Shown here piece after piece: positions 30,958 to 32,892 of a stretch of 32,892 nt of DNA; within the stretch, counting starts at the first letter, position 1; every line of letters begins with the position of its first letter. Origin of the DNA: UBA4658 sp002405485 (GTDB lineage Bacteria > Planctomycetota > Phycisphaerae > Phycisphaerales > UBA1924); the NCBI GenBank assembly GCA_036823255.1, contig DAISGC010000042.1, forward strand, positions 1 through 32,892, read 5' to 3'. A program made the position numbers and the translations under genes. The notes below the pieces were generated by a model. That model saw nothing but the letters and a program-made list of their open reading frames with translations. It was not told the DNA's origin and searched no databases.

Positions 30958-32892
30958 TTAGCAGCCGCCGGCGAACCAGGCGTTGAGGAAGGCGAAGATG
31001 TCGTTGACGTCCGGCGTGCCGCTGCCGTCGCCGCCGAAGCGGGCGAAGCCGGAGGAGGCGAACCAGTCGTTCAGGTAGGCGAAGATGTCGTTGACCTGGA
31101 TGCCGTCGCCGATCTTGTCATAGTCGGCGTAGCAGCAGGGGGTGGTGTTCACGCCGGCGGCGTTGCAGGTGCCGGAGGCCGAGGCGAAGAAGGCGCCCCA
31201 CTGGGTGCCGGTGGTCACACAGGCGGCCGGCGCGATGGTGGCGTTGCAGGTGGAGCCGCGGCAGCAGACGCCCGGGGGCGGCGGAGCGCACGGATCGGTC
31301 GGACCACAGGCGACGTTGTTGCCCTGGTAGGTGCCGCCCTGACCGGTGCAGTCCAGCGCGATGGTGATGAAGCAGGCGGTCGCCGGGATGCAGCAGGCGC
31401 CGGTGGGGGCGAGGTCGACGCGGACGCGGTAGTCGTTATCGCCGGTGGAGCAGGGCACGCCGCCGAAGTCCCACGCGAAGGGGTTCAGACGGAAGCCCTG
31501 ACCCGCGGCAGCGGGGACGAAGATGGTGCGTTCCTGGCAGGTGGGCGGGGTGCCCAGGGCGGTGTAGAACATGAACGCGCCGCCGATGAACGTGCCGCCG
31601 GTGGCCGGGTCGCAGGGGCCAGTGTGGAACTGGAAGCGGCCGGGGAACTCGGACTGATAGCTGACGGCGAGCCAGGTGGTGCCGGAGCCGCCGGAGTTAT
31701 CCGGGAGGGGGCCGCCGACGGCGGAGTTGTACTCCCAGAAGTCGAAGTCGCGCTCGTTGCCGGCGGCGGGGCCGACGACGCCGTTGGAGCCGGTGCCCTT
31801 GAACTGCTGGCCGAGGGTGAAGAGGCCGACGCCGGCGCCGTTGCAGGCGCTGTTGGTGCTGGCGGCGCCGAGGCCGCAGGCATCGACTTCGCCGAGGGTG
31901 ATGGTGGAGTTGTCCAGCGGGCAGCGGTCGCTCACGCAGACGCCGGTGGCGCCCGAGGGGGTGCCGTCGGAGGTGATGGAGAAGTCGAACCCGCCGATGT
32001 CGGTTTCGAAGCCGAAGAGGGCGATGATGTAGACATTGCCCGCGACGGTGGGCCAGGAGACCTGGGAGGGGAACGCGCCGGTGGCGCCGGTGCAGGTGGC
32101 CGGGCCGTCGTCGTTGCTGGCGACGCACCGGAGGTTAGCGTTGCCGGTGCCGCAGATCGCCGCGCCGGTGCCGCTGGTGACAGTGGAGCAGTAGACATTG
32201 ATCACGGTGTCGAAGTCGGTGCCAGCGCCGCAGGAGGCGGCGGTGAAGGTCGAGCCGTTACCGACGACGCGGTAGAACACGACCGGCGCGTTCACGGGGT
32301 TAAGCCCGCAGAACGGGACGGCGGAGAAGGTCGAGCGATAGGTGGCGCCGGTGGTGTTGAACGGCAGGGAGTTCACGACCGTCGCAGCGGCGCAGGTGTT
32401 GTTCAGAGCCGGGGGCGGGACCTGGCAGTTCGGGGTGGCCAGCGCGGTGGGGCTGGCGAAGCCGAGGCAGAAGGCGCGGTCGAAGGAGTTCACGATGTTG
32501 TTGAAGGTGTAGGTGCCGGGGTTGGCCGGGGCCTGCAGCGTCACGCCGTCGTTCGGGCCGCCGACGTTGGTCGCGTCGATCCAGCGGAAGCGCTGGTTCA
32601 CGCTCACAACGCTGTCGGCGGAGATTTCCAGCCAGTAGCAACCAGCGGCGAGGGCCAGCGGCGGGATGGTCGCGGTCCAGGTGAACATGGTCGTGCCGGC
32701 GGGCACGGCGACGCCGGTCGGAACGCCAAGCGCGGCGTTGCGGGTCAGCGTCGTGCCGGCGGTGGCGCCGGGGCCGGTGATGAAGTTAGCGCCAACCCAG
32801 AAATAAGCAAACATGGTCGTCGGGACGCCCAGCGAGGTGGTGGAGATGCGGACGCGGGACCCATAGGGGCCGGCAGCCGGAGGCGGTGCGCG
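30958..32892 (-). CDS. Large exported Cys-rich protein with dockerin-like C-terminus (partial, N-terminus beyond the edge)
   Basis: The open frame enters from the right edge and continues 644 residues to the stop at 30958. ATG at 32814 is probably internal, since coding-like sequence (PYGSRVRISTTSLGVPTT) precedes it. The body is beta-rich and Thr/Ala/Gly-rich with paired cysteines and N-terminal-truncated repeats. Two Cys-rich repeats (GACCIPATACFI and GVCCRGSTCNATI) follow. The end is a tandem dockerin-like pair: DYDKIGDGIQVNDIFAYLND and GGDGSGTPDVNDIFAFLNAW, then FAGGC. Such tails occur in Phycisphaerae and probably bind calcium or direct export; that role is inferred. Terminator at 30893-30928. 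Confidence 0.82.
   Translation of the reverse strand, partial: RAPPPAAGPYGSRVRISTTSLGVPTTMFAYFWVGANFITGPGATAGTTLTRNAALGVPTGVAVPAGTTMFTWTATIPPLALAAGCYWLEISADSVVSVNQRFRWIDATNVGGPNDGVTLQAPANPGTYTFNNIVNSFDRAFCLGFASPTALATPNCQVPPPALNNTCAAATVVNSLPFNTTGATYRSTFSAVPFCGLNPVNAPVVFYRVVGNGSTFTAASCGAGTDFDTVINVYCSTVTSGTGAAICGTGNANLRCVASNDDGPATCTGATGAFPSQVSWPTVAGNVYIIALFGFETDIGGFDFSITSDGTPSGATGVCVSDRCPLDNSTITLGEVDACGLGAASTNSACNGAGVGLFTLGQQFKGTGSNGVVGPAAGNERDFDFWEYNSAVGGPLPDNSGGSGTTWLAVSYQSEFPGRFQFHTGPCDPATGGTFIGGAFMFYTALGTPPTCQERTIFVPAAAGQGFRLNPFAWDFGGVPCSTGDNDYRVRVDLAPTGACCIPATACFITIALDCTGQGGTYQGNNVACGPTDPCAPPPPGVCCRGSTCNATIAPAACVTTGTQWGAFFASASGTCNAAGVNTTPCCYADYDKIGDGIQVNDIFAYLNDWFASSGFARFGGDGSGTPDVNDIFAFLNAWFAGGC

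Noticed and set aside
1..32892. tRNA, rRNA or CRISPR arrays
   Set aside because: No cloverleaf-like or repeat-spacer pattern was recognised in the gene-free stretches.

Overview
High-GC window (part of a draft assembly; a 10-base N gap sits at 21010-21019) that looks like a planctomycete of the Phycisphaerae. The grounds are two C-terminal dockerin-like tails of the 'VNDIFAFLNAWFAGGC' type, a DUF1559-like prepilin, Cys-rich exported proteins, a flagellin-glycosylation fusion protein, and a TACGAT/TATAGT style of -10 element. No rRNA, tRNA or CRISPR array was recognised. This classification is inference from sequence character only.

Layout. 1-4000: the edge of an unknown gene, then leuS, whose editing domain carries a complete in-frame REP-associated tyrosine transposase (RAYT) with a REP-like hairpin on each side. 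4019-10156: a small membrane protein, then a nonulosonate/flagellin glycosylation operon (MAF-type glycosyltransferase fused to a nucleotidyltransferase-like and a degenerate radical-SAM-like region, a CMP-sugar synthetase, and a NeuB/PseI synthase). 10163-15100: nadA, a small proline-rich protein, a UGT-like glycosyltransferase, a candidate structured RNA with terminator, an OmpH/Skp-like chaperone and a PAS-LuxR regulator. 15074-18642: a prepilin, a YjfB-like motility protein, a serine acetyltransferase, a small lipoprotein and a winged-helix protein. 18813-22220: parB, a NUDIX hydrolase, a cluster of parS sites and a histidine kinase. 22327-26442: a LOG-family protein, a DUF2007 protein, a HEAT-repeat membrane protein and a short UvrC. 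26514-32892: a SUMF1-like exported protein, a decayed dockerin-like tail, a PEGA lipoprotein, a GT4 glycosyltransferase, pyrB and a large exported protein cut by the right edge.

The most informative large-scale signal is a switch of the top strand from C-rich (about 4-20.7 kb) to G-rich (about 20.9 kb to the end), on genes of both orientations. It coincides with the parS cluster next to parB. Together these suggest the window spans the chromosome's origin/centromere region, although no convincing DnaA boxes were seen.

The most unusual single object is the leuS-RAYT chimera: the transposase's HxH motif and catalytic tyrosine are intact, and the leuS frame is open across it, so the cell would make a LeuRS with a transposase domain inside its editing domain.
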